Source of the DNA: a virus
Direction: 5' to 3' (one strand)
Virus record (IMG/VR): IMGVR_UViG_3300020439_000110
Span: 1-20,123 of that record
Length of the DNA: 20,123 nt
A program made the position numbers and the translations under genes. This document shows positions 6,202 to 15,011 of the stretch, one piece after another; the first letter of the stretch is position 1; each line of letters begins with the position of its first letter. A model generated the notes under the pieces. That model was given only the letters and a program-made list of their open reading frames with translations, did no database searches and had not been told where the DNA came from.

Positions 6202-7047
6202 CTATCCTATCATGTCGAATGGTGGAAGTTCATATGTATTAGACATTTGTTCACGAATTATTTCTAGTTCTTTTTCTGCATCATCATATATTTGACGACC
6301 ATTAAGTTCAATACCACCAGGAAGTTTTACTCCTTGGAATTTAATTAAGTTTTGACCCCATTGCTTCTTAATCAGTGCTGTCAGATATTTCTTTAAGAAA
6401 GCATCATTCCAAACTTTTGTGTGATCGTTTGGATCTAAAAGACGATAACAATCAATAATTAGATAATCGTCTGCAGATGCTGCACCCCAATCAAAATCTA
6501 AGTAAAGTCTATCTTGTCTTTGATTAAATCTTATATACTTCTCTGTTCCTAATGCAAAATCCAGATCTTCAAGATAAGTCTTAGTCATTGCATAACTAAG
6601 AATTTCGGTAGATCCCCAATAATATACATCATTCAAAAACAATTGATATTTTACACTGAACATATTATTTGTTACAGTGTTTGACCCATCAAATCTGAAT
6701 ATCTTATTTACACCAATAACTGATGATGGAACTTGAAGATAATTACTATTTTCTTCAAAAGAAAATTGTACTGAAGAACCATCAATGGTTGATGTTCCAG
6801 TTGTAGTTACGATACCAACTGGATTATCACCACCTCTTCCTCTCCCTCTATCAACATCTCCTTGAGTAATTTTATATTTCAGAAAAGTCTGAATTACTCC
6901 ATTGAAATGTCTTTCATGGAAATATTGCAGGGCATCATCAACAAGGTCATCAATTTGCTCATCGGCAACATTGATCTCAAGGACCGGTGCTCCCAGTTGC
7001 CTTTTGCAATAGTTTATTAACTCTGTTCTACTTGCTGGTTGTGCCAT
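6202..7047 (-). CDS. 13: Neck protein gp13-like
   Basis: gp13 is the head-completion/neck partner of gp14. Residues 1-60 (ELINYCKRQLGAPVLEINVA, then DDLVDDALQYFHERHFNGV) parallel the T4 gp13 segment with LGAPIINVELTPDQI and the YHFDG site. Further conserved pieces are VPSSVIGVNKIF (106-117), SVKYQLFLNDVYYWG (131-145), RFNQRQDRLYLDFDWG (173-188), SADDYLIIDCYRLLDP (191-206), KKQWGQNLIKFQGVKLPGGI (227-246) and a YELPPFDMIG end. Length 281 is close to the 309 of T4. An Arg/Gly loop (GRGRGGDNPVG, about 68-78) is notable. AGGAAA lies about 12 bases before ATG 7047, rather far. A CCTAAATA element about 22 bases upstream makes this the first gene of a late unit with gp14. Confidence 0.9.
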   Translation of the reverse strand: MAQPASRTELINYCKRQLGAPVLEINVADEQIDDLVDDALQYFHERHFNGVIQTFLKYKITQGDVDRGRGRGGDNPVGIVTTTGTSTIDGSSVQFSFEENSNYLQVPSSVIGVNKIFRFDGSNTVTNNMFSVKYQLFLNDVYYWGSTEILSYAMTKTYLEDLDFALGTEKYIRFNQRQDRLYLDFDWGAASADDYLIIDCYRLLDPNDHTKVWNDAFLKKYLTALIKKQWGQNLIKFQGVKLPGGIELNGRQIYDDAEKELEIIREQMSNTYELPPFDMIG

Positions 7048-7069
7048 TTAATCACAAGTTTCCTAACTG

Positions 7070-7077
7070 TATTTAGG
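7070..7077 (-). promoter_or_regulatory. Putative late promoter (CCTAAATA) for gp13-gp14
   Basis: CCTAAATA on the minus strand lies in the 33-base gap between the 59-codon gene (stop 7081-7083) and the gp13 ATG at 7047. It keeps the TAAATA core of T4 late promoters and sits about 22 bases before the start codon, like the other elements here. Confidence 0.45.
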
Positions 7078-7080
7078 TTA

Positions 7081-7260
7081 TTATTCTGCAGGTAACCCAA
7101 TAGCGGCAATAGTTTCTTGCTGCTTATAATATAATTTGCAAAATGCCTTTGCAATGTTCTTTAATTCATTCTTGTCTTCGCATTCATCAATTTGAGATGC
7201 TAACTTTGTGTAAGCAAAATTTTTCGCAAGATTTTTCAATTCAATATTACTTGGATCCAT
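7081..7260 (-). CDS. Small conserved-looking protein, 59 residues, function unknown
   Basis: This frame is short but well supported: ATG 7260 has AGGAG (7268-7272) seven bases upstream and ends at TAA 7081. Its start overlaps the end of the upstream 75-codon gene by 14 bases in another frame, a normal phage arrangement. The protein starts MDPSNIELKNLAKNFAYTKL, continues ASQIDECEDKNELKNIAKAF, then CKLYYKQQETIAAIGLPAE. It is predicted to be all-helical, with Cys 27 and Cys 41 and no membrane segment. The charge pattern and Shine-Dalgarno support expression. I do not recognise a named family. Placement between the DUF4815 baseplate protein and gp13 suggests a minor virion or assembly factor, which is inferred from context only. 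Confidence 0.8.
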   Translation of the reverse strand: MDPSNIELKNLAKNFAYTKLASQIDECEDKNELKNIAKAFCKLYYKQQETIAAIGLPAE

Positions 7261-7474
7261 TTAAAAACTCCTTTAGTAAAGACTTAATTTCATCTATATC
7301 ACTCTTCATATTAGCAACTTCTTGCTCAATGGTTTGTACCTTTTGATTCTTTTTATGCTTTGATTCACGTCTAGAAATATAGTGATTATATTCCAATTCA
7401 TTTACATTAATTACAGCATTGGTCTGAGGATCTCTTGCGAGATCCTTATGACCTTCCAATTCATAAAATTCCAT
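7247..7474 (-). CDS. Small coiled-coil protein, 75 residues, function unknown
   Basis: I take ATG 7474, one base after the TAA of the 2509-codon gene (TAATATG). An in-frame TTG at 7489 lies inside that gene and is a poorer choice. The protein has two parts. The first is MEFYELEGHKDLARDPQTNA with VINVNELEY, a GHKDLxRDxxTxAxxN pattern that I associate with small proteins in T4-like phages. The second is a basic linker (SRRESKHKKNQK) followed by a heptad-like coiled coil (TIEQEVANMKSDIDEIKSLL). There is no membrane segment. Its close linkage to the large baseplate-type protein suggests a structural or chaperone role, which is inferred. Its last 14 bases overlap the start of the 59-codon gene. 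Confidence 0.82.
   Translation of the reverse strand: MEFYELEGHKDLARDPQTNAVINVNELEYNHYISRRESKHKKNQKVQTIEQEVANMKSDIDEIKSLLKEFLNGSK
7268..7272 (-). promoter_or_regulatory. Ribosome binding site AGGAG for the 59-codon gene
   Basis: AGGAG lies seven bases before ATG 7260, inside the coding end of the 75-codon gene. It decides the start of the overlapping small gene. Confidence 0.7.
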
Positions 7475-7475
7475 A

Positions 7476-10400
7476 TTATGCCAGTGCAAGTACTCTCAAA
7501 TCTCTAACTTTTGGAACAAAGACTTGATCAGTTGATGTAAGTACCAACTTGATTCTATATATCTTAAACGATGGTAAATTGTCAATCGTAAAGGTATAGT
7601 CTTTGTATTCGGTATTAGATTCCAAGAATGAACTTGTATTAGACCTTGCTACAAGAGTATCTGGTCTACCATCACTGTTCTCTTCATTAATCACTTCACC
7701 AAATCTATCAAGGTTTTTATAACCAGGGAATGGTGTAAAGATTGGTTCATCACCTGGATTGTCAGATACTGAATAGAATGCTCTAATATCAGAAGTTTCA
7801 TCAATATGTCCAGAAAGTAGAATCTTAATTGAAGATGCTGGATTTTCTAACACAATCTCGTTAGAAATATATTGACATGCTGTAGGATCATCAAATACTG
7901 TTCTCACCCTGACATCAGAAGCATAATTAGAAACTACATCATTGACCCTATTAGAAGTTAGAATTGCACTCATTCTTTGAGTATCAATAATAGGACTAAT
8001 ACGAGAATCAACAGTATTCAAATTCAATCTCATATTCAGAGATTTATTTCCTGCAATATTTGTCAGATTAAGATCTTCATTTACCTTAGATGCAATCAAT
8101 CTAGGAGTATCTAAGTAGTTTGCAGAATTGACATTAATCGTTTCAAATCCAACCTCAGCATAAGGAACTTCAGATCCACTAATACTCTTACCAGTAACTG
8201 TTCTGACAGAACCTGTCAATGAGGTTCCAGACAGTAACATTGATTGAATGTTGGGAGTAATAACTTCAAATGGAATATTCTGAGTAGCTCTTACCTTAAA
8301 TCCACCAGAAGTTTTGGTTTCATTAAAGTAGAGTTTGGGATATGATGTATCAACACTACGATCTTCGTTATCATCATTAAACTTCTCAGAAGTATCAATC
8401 TTAATTTTATAAGAATCAAATGTGAATGGATCTGTATCTGTTACATCACTCAATGAGTGAGTTTTATTGATTCTCTTGAGGTTGACTCCTGCCAATTCAT
8501 ACTTTCTAATAGGTGTTCCTATTGGATATGTTCTAGCATTTGTTCCTCTGACAATATTACCACCAACTGTATTTCCAGTTACATTTGTATATTCAATAAC
8601 TTCATCACCAATTAATACATATCCGGTATTAGTAGTTCCAATCCCAACACCTTCAAAAGTTCCAAAAGTAGAAGAATCTGCAACAACAATTCCATCGGTA
8701 GAATCTGAGTTATATTCTGCAGTAATTGTGGTTGGAACTGTGTCTGGTGTGACATTTGAAAGAATAACGGAATTATTTGAGAAATACATTCCATGATTCT
8801 TATGGTTTACCTTGAAGTGTAATCCATCAGTATCAACATTAATAGAAGAAATTTGAGTATTTCCACCATTAGAATAGTTAAGTTCAGTTGTGATACCAGA
8901 ACTATTGGTATACATTATAGTATTTGCTGAACCAACAATAAATTCACCTTGAACATTGTTAAAGATCAATTCGTTAGCATCTCCAATATTAGTAATTGTT
9001 AATCTTGCATTAGCACCAACAGATGCATCTCCAATTGCATCAATACCAAGAACATCACCTACTTTATAACCAGAACCACCAGATACGATTGTTGGTGCAG
9101 AAGCAATGCTTCCATCCTGAATACTGATATTAGCTGTTGCACCTCTTCCGTTTCCGGTTAAGGTAATCAGATTTACTCCATTGAATGTAAATGAACCATT
9201 TCCTGGAGTATATCCAATACCAGCATTGCTGACTGTCAGTGTTCCTGTTGCCGATCCTGCGGTTCCTACTAAGTTGCCGGTTGCATTTGTTCCAAGTTGA
9301 GAGAATGTATTACCAATTACATAAGAATCTGCAACGGTTGTGCCCAACCCAACTCTAATAGTTCTAGATTCAATTTCTAATGGATCTGGCATTAGTTTTG
9401 GAATCTGAGAATTTCCTTCAGAAAGTTCGGGACTATAGAGTTCAACATTACCAGTGGTTTCAAATTCTGCTCTGTAAAGAGTGTATTTAAGATCTTCCCA
9501 CTGACTTGGTTCCCATGTAAATGAGTTTTGTGATTTGAACAGAGATCCTAATGTTGGTTGTGTTGCAACAAAGTCATCTGAAACTAAATCATTTTCTCCA
9601 ACCCTTGAAATGAAGACTTGATATTTTACTGAGTTTGATAAAAGAGTAACACAATACTCATTTCCAGCCTCAACATAAACAGGTGCCTTAAATGGAATAT
9701 TTGTTGCAACTGATCCATCAGTTGAAGTTGTTATTTCATCTGGATCCAAGACTACTTCAGAGAATGGAAGAATCTTTTGTGAAGGATGTCCATTTTCCAT
9801 TGTCCTAATCTGACAAGTGACAGGTACATCCATATCATCTTTAGCACTAAAGAATACATCACAACTAGTTATGAATGCTCCAGCATTTTCTCCAACATAG
9901 AAGGACTGTGCCAGGGGGTCTCCACGCCATCTTCTTGGACGTGGTCTTGGACGTGGTGGTGGTGGAGGTGGTGGTGGAGGTGGCACCCACCATTCCCAAC
10001 TATTGACTACTCTACTTTCAATAACAGCAGTATCAACAGATCTAATAGGTTCTGATTCAGATGCAATTTGTACATCAACTCTTGCATTTCTTACTGAAAG
10101 AACTGTTTCTTGTTTTGCTTCAATAGTACCCGAAGAATTGAATTCTTCTTCAGCAACCGTAGTTGATTCTCTCTGATTATTATTAGGATCATTAACCAGA
10201 GTTAGAGTCTTGGTTCCAGATTCAAATGATGGGAAACTAGAGTTGTTAGGATTTGGAATAAAGAAACTACCAATCAAAGTTGCGGACCTATCAGATATTA
10301 ATCTAATATTGCCAATAGTAGCAGTTGCTCCACTTGTTTCACCTCTGAATGCCATTCCAGATCCTACCCATCCAAAGAAATCTCCTCTTACTTGCTCTGC

Positions 10401-13400
10401 TAATGATGCAGTATCAATATTCAGAAGAGATGAGGTAGAAGAATAAGTTCCAGAAATTGGTTGATTTGTATATGGATTCTCTACATAGATTTTTGTTGGA
10501 GCATCAAATGCACCTTCCTTATGATTAAGTTGAGCAACTCTAAATCTAATATATGGATCAGATTCTTCAGTAGAGACTTGATTTCCACCTTGTCCCGTTC
10601 TAATTATTACACCTTCAACAGTTTCACCAACTTGGAAGGTTCCAGAAACCATTGAGATTTCAAGTAATTTTGGAACACAATACTTGGTTACATCTACACC
10701 ATCAAAGAAAGCATACATTGTAGAAAGTGGAAGAACCTGCTTTGCAGTAAATTCCACATTACGAGATCTCATGAAGGGGATAAGATCCCTACTTACGGTT
10801 CTATCTCCAATAGTAGATTGGTCAAAAGATTCAAAAACTGCTGTCTGTCGTCCATCTCTGGTTCTAGTTCCAGTTCTGGTTGTAGTTCTCAGGGTTTCTT
10901 CAATAACATCAGTTCTTCTTCTCCACCAGTTTCCATTGACGATACTGGTTTCTTGTCTTCTTCTATCTCTATCGACAAAACTTGATCCAGTCCAGTTTTG
11001 TTCCCAAGAATCCCAAATGATAGGACCAAATCCAGTCTGAGGATCAATATCACCAGACTCAACTAGATCATCAAATGTTCTTGCATAATCACCCTCAACA
11101 CCAATAATCTGAGGTTCTAATCTAACAGTATCTATCCAAACATCAGATGCAGGAACCATTTCTAAAGTTCCCTTCCAGAAACTCTTCAAGTAAGGAGTTA
11201 CACTTTCAGATCTTGTTCCGAATGATTGTCTTAAAAATTCTTTCTCAGCATAATCAAGAGTCAGAATACCATTTTGCTTTCTAACATTAGTTCCTTCAAT
11301 AGTATTGAAGTTTACATCTTCGTTAGAAGTATCTCCAATAACTGGACCGAAGGACAAATCAAGTGCAGTCGTATAGTGTCTTGGTCTCAAAACCTTTGCT
11401 TTTCTATCAATAGAGTTATTAATAGGTAGTAAAGTGTCTTGGACTTTAAAGTCTGTAAAGTTATCTACAAAAAATCCAGACTTAAATCTATTAAGACCTT
11501 CATCATCTTCAACAAATAAATTAGCAGTTTCTACTTCAAGAAGAGAAAGTGCAGTATAATATTCAAGATTTCTAATTCTATCTTCAAGTTTTTTGATATC
11601 ACGCATCTGATATCTCTTGTATTCTAAGAATTTGATATCAACTGTTTTTGGATCATAAAGATATGGTGGCAATGAAACTTGTGCAATTTCAATTGCATCT
11701 TCAATAGGATTTGGTCGTTGAGGACTATCAGAAGGAGTTCCATAAACTACCTGGAAAGTTCCCCTCTTTGTTAAGTAAATCCTATCAATTCTTCCTTGAT
11801 AGTAAGAATAATCTAATCTAATTGCTTCATCAGAAGCTAATACATTAGCAGCAGATTGTCCAGCACTATCAAAAGATCTTCCAAAAAATTCTAAAGGAGA
11901 TCTTACGTTTTCACTTACAGTATAATTAGAAACTCTTGGTCTTATATCAATAATATCAGTTGTCCTATTTCCATTAACTACCTTAATATCATTCTTATAA
12001 TCAAACTGCTTATAAGATTCTACTGTAGTAATATCACCGTCATCGGTTGAATCAAAATATGCATTAGAGAAGTAAACTCTAATTTGTTTTGAAGGTGCTA
12101 GAGAATTTGATTTTCTTTTAAGTCTTCCATAATCATAGAAAGTATTTTCTTGACCAGACTTAAATGTAAAGTTTGAAGATACATCTCTATCTGAAGACGT
12201 GTTTCTAGATATTACTGCAGTAACTCCAGATTCTTTAAATTCTACAGTTTCACCTTCAGTGAATCCAATTGCATTCTTGAGCACATACTTAATAGTATTA
12301 CTATCTGCAATTTCAACAGCAACTGCAACACTACCACTAGTTTGTCCAACCAACTGCTCACCAATCAGAATTTCTGCAGTAGTTGTTGACTGACTATTAA
12401 TAGTCTGAAGAGTTAATGAAGGGGCAGAAGGTGCATTAGTACCTGAAGATTCAAAAATTCCATGAATTTCTACAATATCCGGGACGTTCAGTGAAATTTC
12501 TTCATCTTCAACTCTAGTTCCATATGGATAACTTCCATAAATCAGTCCATTATTAAGAGTTGTTGCATCACTACCAGATCCCTCAAGTTTTGATTTATTA
12601 ATAACAATAGAATTAACTCTATTTTTAATTTTAACTTTTGATTTTGGTTTAATTTTTGTCAATGAAGCAACTAAAGTAGCTCCAGTATCATTGGATCCAA
12701 GATTTCTAATCTGAAGGGCAGAACCATCAGAGCTGATATCAAACATATCAGAAGACAGTGCTTCTGTAGTACCATCAGATCTTGTAAGCAAATATCTTTC
12801 TTCATCAAATGGAAGGAAAGTTTCATTAGTATCTGCTGTTACTCCACTTCCACTCAACTGATTTGAAGAAATATTGACAGTAAAAGTCTTTCTAATTGTC
12901 AGTGAGGCATCTGTTAATGATAAAGATGCGATATTATCTTTTGGAAGAGGTGTAAAAAGTGTATCATCAGACGATGATGATAATTTTGTTTTAAGAACTT
13001 TAAGATCAGTAACTGATAATGTACTAGATGGCAATCCTCCAGCAGCAATACCTCCTACAGACTCTACACCCTCAACAGTAATTGAGTTTAAAGTAACTCC
13101 GGTTACTCTTGCAAGAATAGGATCATCTACAGTAGTGTCGGTATATTCAACTAAATCATTTTCTTTAACAACAGTTCCAGGAAATTTTGGATTGTTACTA
13201 ATAATAGTACTGATTCCACTTGCTGCAGGACTGACAGTAGCAATTCCAACAACAAAAGAAGTTGATGGGATAATATCTGCACTAAAAGTGTTGATTCCAG
13301 TATTTCCTCCACCACCAAATACCGACCTAGCATCAGAAATACCATGTGCAGTAACTGCTAATGCAATTCTTCCGTCATCAATTCCATTAAAAATTAGTCT

Positions 13401-15005
13401 TTCGTTAGGAATAAAAGAACCATTGGTTTCATAAACAGTTACTGCAATTCCTGCAGAAACTTCATGTCTCAAGAAACCAGTAGCTCCACTACTAGCACCC
13501 TTCACATGAGTTGGAACACTAAGACTAATTTGTTGATTTAATGTAAGATCTGTAGTAGTTTGTACATCATATAGACATAGATCCCATTGATTTAAATTTG
13601 CGTTGGATGTATTATATGACCCAGTTTCAAGTCTGAAATCATATACTCTAGCAACTCCAACTTCTTTTCCTGGATGAGTAACAGGATCTTGTACAGAACC
13701 AACTCTCTGATCTCTGAGACTTACAAAATAAGTATTACCGAGTCCAACAGTTGGGGATCTAAAAACTCTATTCAGGGAAAGAGTGGGTCCAGTATTATAA
13801 ATTAAGTTTTGTCCTTCCAAGGTTCTTGTAGTCCTTGGTTTATCAAAATCAATAATTGTAGAACCAACTGTTTCTACACCAAATCCTTTAACGTATGCTT
13901 TTCCTGGAGATACTTTATATAATCCAAGATCATCAGAAACTACTCCACCAGTTGGAGTGGTTTGTCCGTCTTCATATAAACCTCTGTTACCAAGATGGTC
14001 ATTTAGAGATTCTAATGCCCTAATTGTAAATGGTTTTACATAGTAGTCACCCGATTCTTCAGAAGTTCTTCTTGCTAAAACTTCTTCAAGATCTTTGTAA
14101 GCTACACTTCCAGCTCCTATAGTAAGACCTTTTTTGGATCTATTCACCAATAAACCATTTTCAATGGTTGCTAAGTGAACAAAATTGTCGTCGTTAAAAT
14201 CTGTTAAAGGTTTTTTGAACAGAGATGCAGTTATTCTAAGTCTATCTGCACCTGGGGCAGAATAATTACTAAAGCCTTGAGAATTATCATTTAAAGATTC
14301 GTCAATATCCGAAGTTACAATCTCTTCTGTGATAAAAAGACCTACTCTATAACTTGGTCCATTGCTATATTGATCAAGAATCAAAGTCTCTGAAGAAACA
14401 TTAACAAAAGAACCTCTAATAAAATAGACACCTTCAGCAATGTTAAATGCTGATCCATTTACCGTAGCATCAGTATCTATGGTTGATGCAAATGGTGAAC
14501 CAGCAGGAATTACAGAGTTTCCAAGAAGACCTGAATCAATTTGCTCACTACAAACTAAAGTTTCTCCGTCTAAAAACTCTCTTGTGGTATTATCTACAGA
14601 ACCTGAGTTTAAATAATTGATATAGAGTGTCAGATTTCCATTATCAGAATCTTCTGGAAAAAGAATTTTATCGACGAAAGCAGAAACTCCCGATCTATCT
14701 CCAGTAATTTTTGTTCCTACTAACTGATCTACATATGCAGAAACTGGAACTCCTTGGTAATTATTCTGTAACTGAATTCCATAATATTGACCATTATAAC
14801 TAGTATTTCCTGGAATTACAGCAGCACCTTCTTTAAAAAAGTGCTGACCAAATTTTTCAATTTGATTTTGTAATATTGACTGCAGAGATGTTAATTCTCT
14901 TGCTTGAATTGGATACCCTGGCTTGAATAATACTTTATAATAATCATTTTGCGAGTCAAAGTCGTCAAAGTATGGGGATACATTGAGGTTCGTTTGTTGT
15001 GGCAT
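7476..15005 (-). CDS. Giant DUF4815-family virion structural (baseplate-associated) protein, 2509 residues
   Basis: The N-terminus (LNVSPYFDDFDSQNDYYKVL, then FKPGYPIQARELTSLQSILQ and FGQHFFKEGAAVIPGN, residues 7-67) is the signature start of the DUF4815 family found in large phage structural proteins. Other conserved stretches are LYKVSPGKAYVKGFGVE (about 360), DIIDIRPRV (about 1020), a helical YKRYQMRDIKKLEDRIRNLE (about 1130), an Arg-rich region (about 1340-1390), SRDLIPFMRSRNVEF (about 1405-1420) and FFDGVDVTKY. A run of ten prolines (1675-1684) followed by RP repeats precedes DPLAQSFYVGENAGAF. The last third holds GxGY repeats and a YVLIGDEVIEY, then VRGTN module. It follows gp8 by six bases, where T4 carries genes 9-12 and wac. 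A baseplate-to-fibre scaffold is the likely role; no enzyme motif was seen. The ATG at 15005 is the first in frame after the gp8 stop. Confidence 0.88.
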   Translation of the reverse strand: MPQQTNLNVSPYFDDFDSQNDYYKVLFKPGYPIQARELTSLQSILQNQIEKFGQHFFKEGAAVIPGNTSYNGQYYGIQLQNNYQGVPVSAYVDQLVGTKITGDRSGVSAFVDKILFPEDSDNGNLTLYINYLNSGSVDNTTREFLDGETLVCSEQIDSGLLGNSVIPAGSPFASTIDTDATVNGSAFNIAEGVYFIRGSFVNVSSETLILDQYSNGPSYRVGLFITEEIVTSDIDESLNDNSQGFSNYSAPGADRLRITASLFKKPLTDFNDDNFVHLATIENGLLVNRSKKGLTIGAGSVAYKDLEEVLARRTSEESGDYYVKPFTIRALESLNDHLGNRGLYEDGQTTPTGGVVSDDLGLYKVSPGKAYVKGFGVETVGSTIIDFDKPRTTRTLEGQNLIYNTGPTLSLNRVFRSPTVGLGNTYFVSLRDQRVGSVQDPVTHPGKEVGVARVYDFRLETGSYNTSNANLNQWDLCLYDVQTTTDLTLNQQISLSVPTHVKGASSGATGFLRHEVSAGIAVTVYETNGSFIPNERLIFNGIDDGRIALAVTAHGISDARSVFGGGGNTGINTFSADIIPSTSFVVGIATVSPAASGISTIISNNPKFPGTVVKENDLVEYTDTTVDDPILARVTGVTLNSITVEGVESVGGIAAGGLPSSTLSVTDLKVLKTKLSSSSDDTLFTPLPKDNIASLSLTDASLTIRKTFTVNISSNQLSGSGVTADTNETFLPFDEERYLLTRSDGTTEALSSDMFDISSDGSALQIRNLGSNDTGATLVASLTKIKPKSKVKIKNRVNSIVINKSKLEGSGSDATTLNNGLIYGSYPYGTRVEDEEISLNVPDIVEIHGIFESSGTNAPSAPSLTLQTINSQSTTTAEILIGEQLVGQTSGSVAVAVEIADSNTIKYVLKNAIGFTEGETVEFKESGVTAVISRNTSSDRDVSSNFTFKSGQENTFYDYGRLKRKSNSLAPSKQIRVYFSNAYFDSTDDGDITTVESYKQFDYKNDIKVVNGNRTTDIIDIRPRVSNYTVSENVRSPLEFFGRSFDSAGQSAANVLASDEAIRLDYSYYQGRIDRIYLTKRGTFQVVYGTPSDSPQRPNPIEDAIEIAQVSLPPYLYDPKTVDIKFLEYKRYQMRDIKKLEDRIRNLEYYTALSLLEVETANLFVEDDEGLNRFKSGFFVDNFTDFKVQDTLLPINNSIDRKAKVLRPRHYTTALDLSFGPVIGDTSNEDVNFNTIEGTNVRKQNGILTLDYAEKEFLRQSFGTRSESVTPYLKSFWKGTLEMVPASDVWIDTVRLEPQIIGVEGDYARTFDDLVESGDIDPQTGFGPIIWDSWEQNWTGSSFVDRDRRRQETSIVNGNWWRRRTDVIEETLRTTTRTGTRTRDGRQTAVFESFDQSTIGDRTVSRDLIPFMRSRNVEFTAKQVLPLSTMYAFFDGVDVTKYCVPKLLEISMVSGTFQVGETVEGVIIRTGQGGNQVSTEESDPYIRFRVAQLNHKEGAFDAPTKIYVENPYTNQPISGTYSSTSSLLNIDTASLAEQVRGDFFGWVGSGMAFRGETSGATATIGNIRLISDRSATLIGSFFIPNPNNSSFPSFESGTKTLTLVNDPNNNQRESTTVAEEEFNSSGTIEAKQETVLSVRNARVDVQIASESEPIRSVDTAVIESRVVNSWEWWVPPPPPPPPPPRPRPRPRRWRGDPLAQSFYVGENAGAFITSCDVFFSAKDDMDVPVTCQIRTMENGHPSQKILPFSEVVLDPDEITTSTDGSVATNIPFKAPVYVEAGNEYCVTLLSNSVKYQVFISRVGENDLVSDDFVATQPTLGSLFKSQNSFTWEPSQWEDLKYTLYRAEFETTGNVELYSPELSEGNSQIPKLMPDPLEIESRTIRVGLGTTVADSYVIGNTFSQLGTNATGNLVGTAGSATGTLTVSNAGIGYTPGNGSFTFNGVNLITLTGNGRGATANISIQDGSIASAPTIVSGGSGYKVGDVLGIDAIGDASVGANARLTITNIGDANELIFNNVQGEFIVGSANTIMYTNSSGITTELNYSNGGNTQISSINVDTDGLHFKVNHKNHGMYFSNNSVILSNVTPDTVPTTITAEYNSDSTDGIVVADSSTFGTFEGVGIGTTNTGYVLIGDEVIEYTNVTGNTVGGNIVRGTNARTYPIGTPIRKYELAGVNLKRINKTHSLSDVTDTDPFTFDSYKIKIDTSEKFNDDNEDRSVDTSYPKLYFNETKTSGGFKVRATQNIPFEVITPNIQSMLLSGTSLTGSVRTVTGKSISGSEVPYAEVGFETINVNSANYLDTPRLIASKVNEDLNLTNIAGNKSLNMRLNLNTVDSRISPIIDTQRMSAILTSNRVNDVVSNYASDVRVRTVFDDPTACQYISNEIVLENPASSIKILLSGHIDETSDIRAFYSVSDNPGDEPIFTPFPGYKNLDRFGEVINEENSDGRPDTLVARSNTSSFLESNTEYKDYTFTIDNLPSFKIYRIKLVLTSTDQVFVPKVRDLRVLALA

Positions 15006-15011
15006 AATTCT

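Noticed and set aside
7475-7489. TTG start at 7489 for the 75-codon gene
   Set aside because: It would add five codons overlapping the end of the giant gene, while ATG 7474 lies one base after that gene's stop and begins the recognisable MEFYELEGHKD segment.
12874-13434. A 186-codon open frame on the plus strand, and similar ones at 5194-5607 and 17882-18232
   Set aside because: They lie wholly inside strongly supported minus-strand genes (DUF4815 protein, gp14, fibre), have no ribosome sites or recognisable motifs, and their Pro/Ser/Val-rich composition mirrors the Gly/Thr-rich repeats on the other strand.
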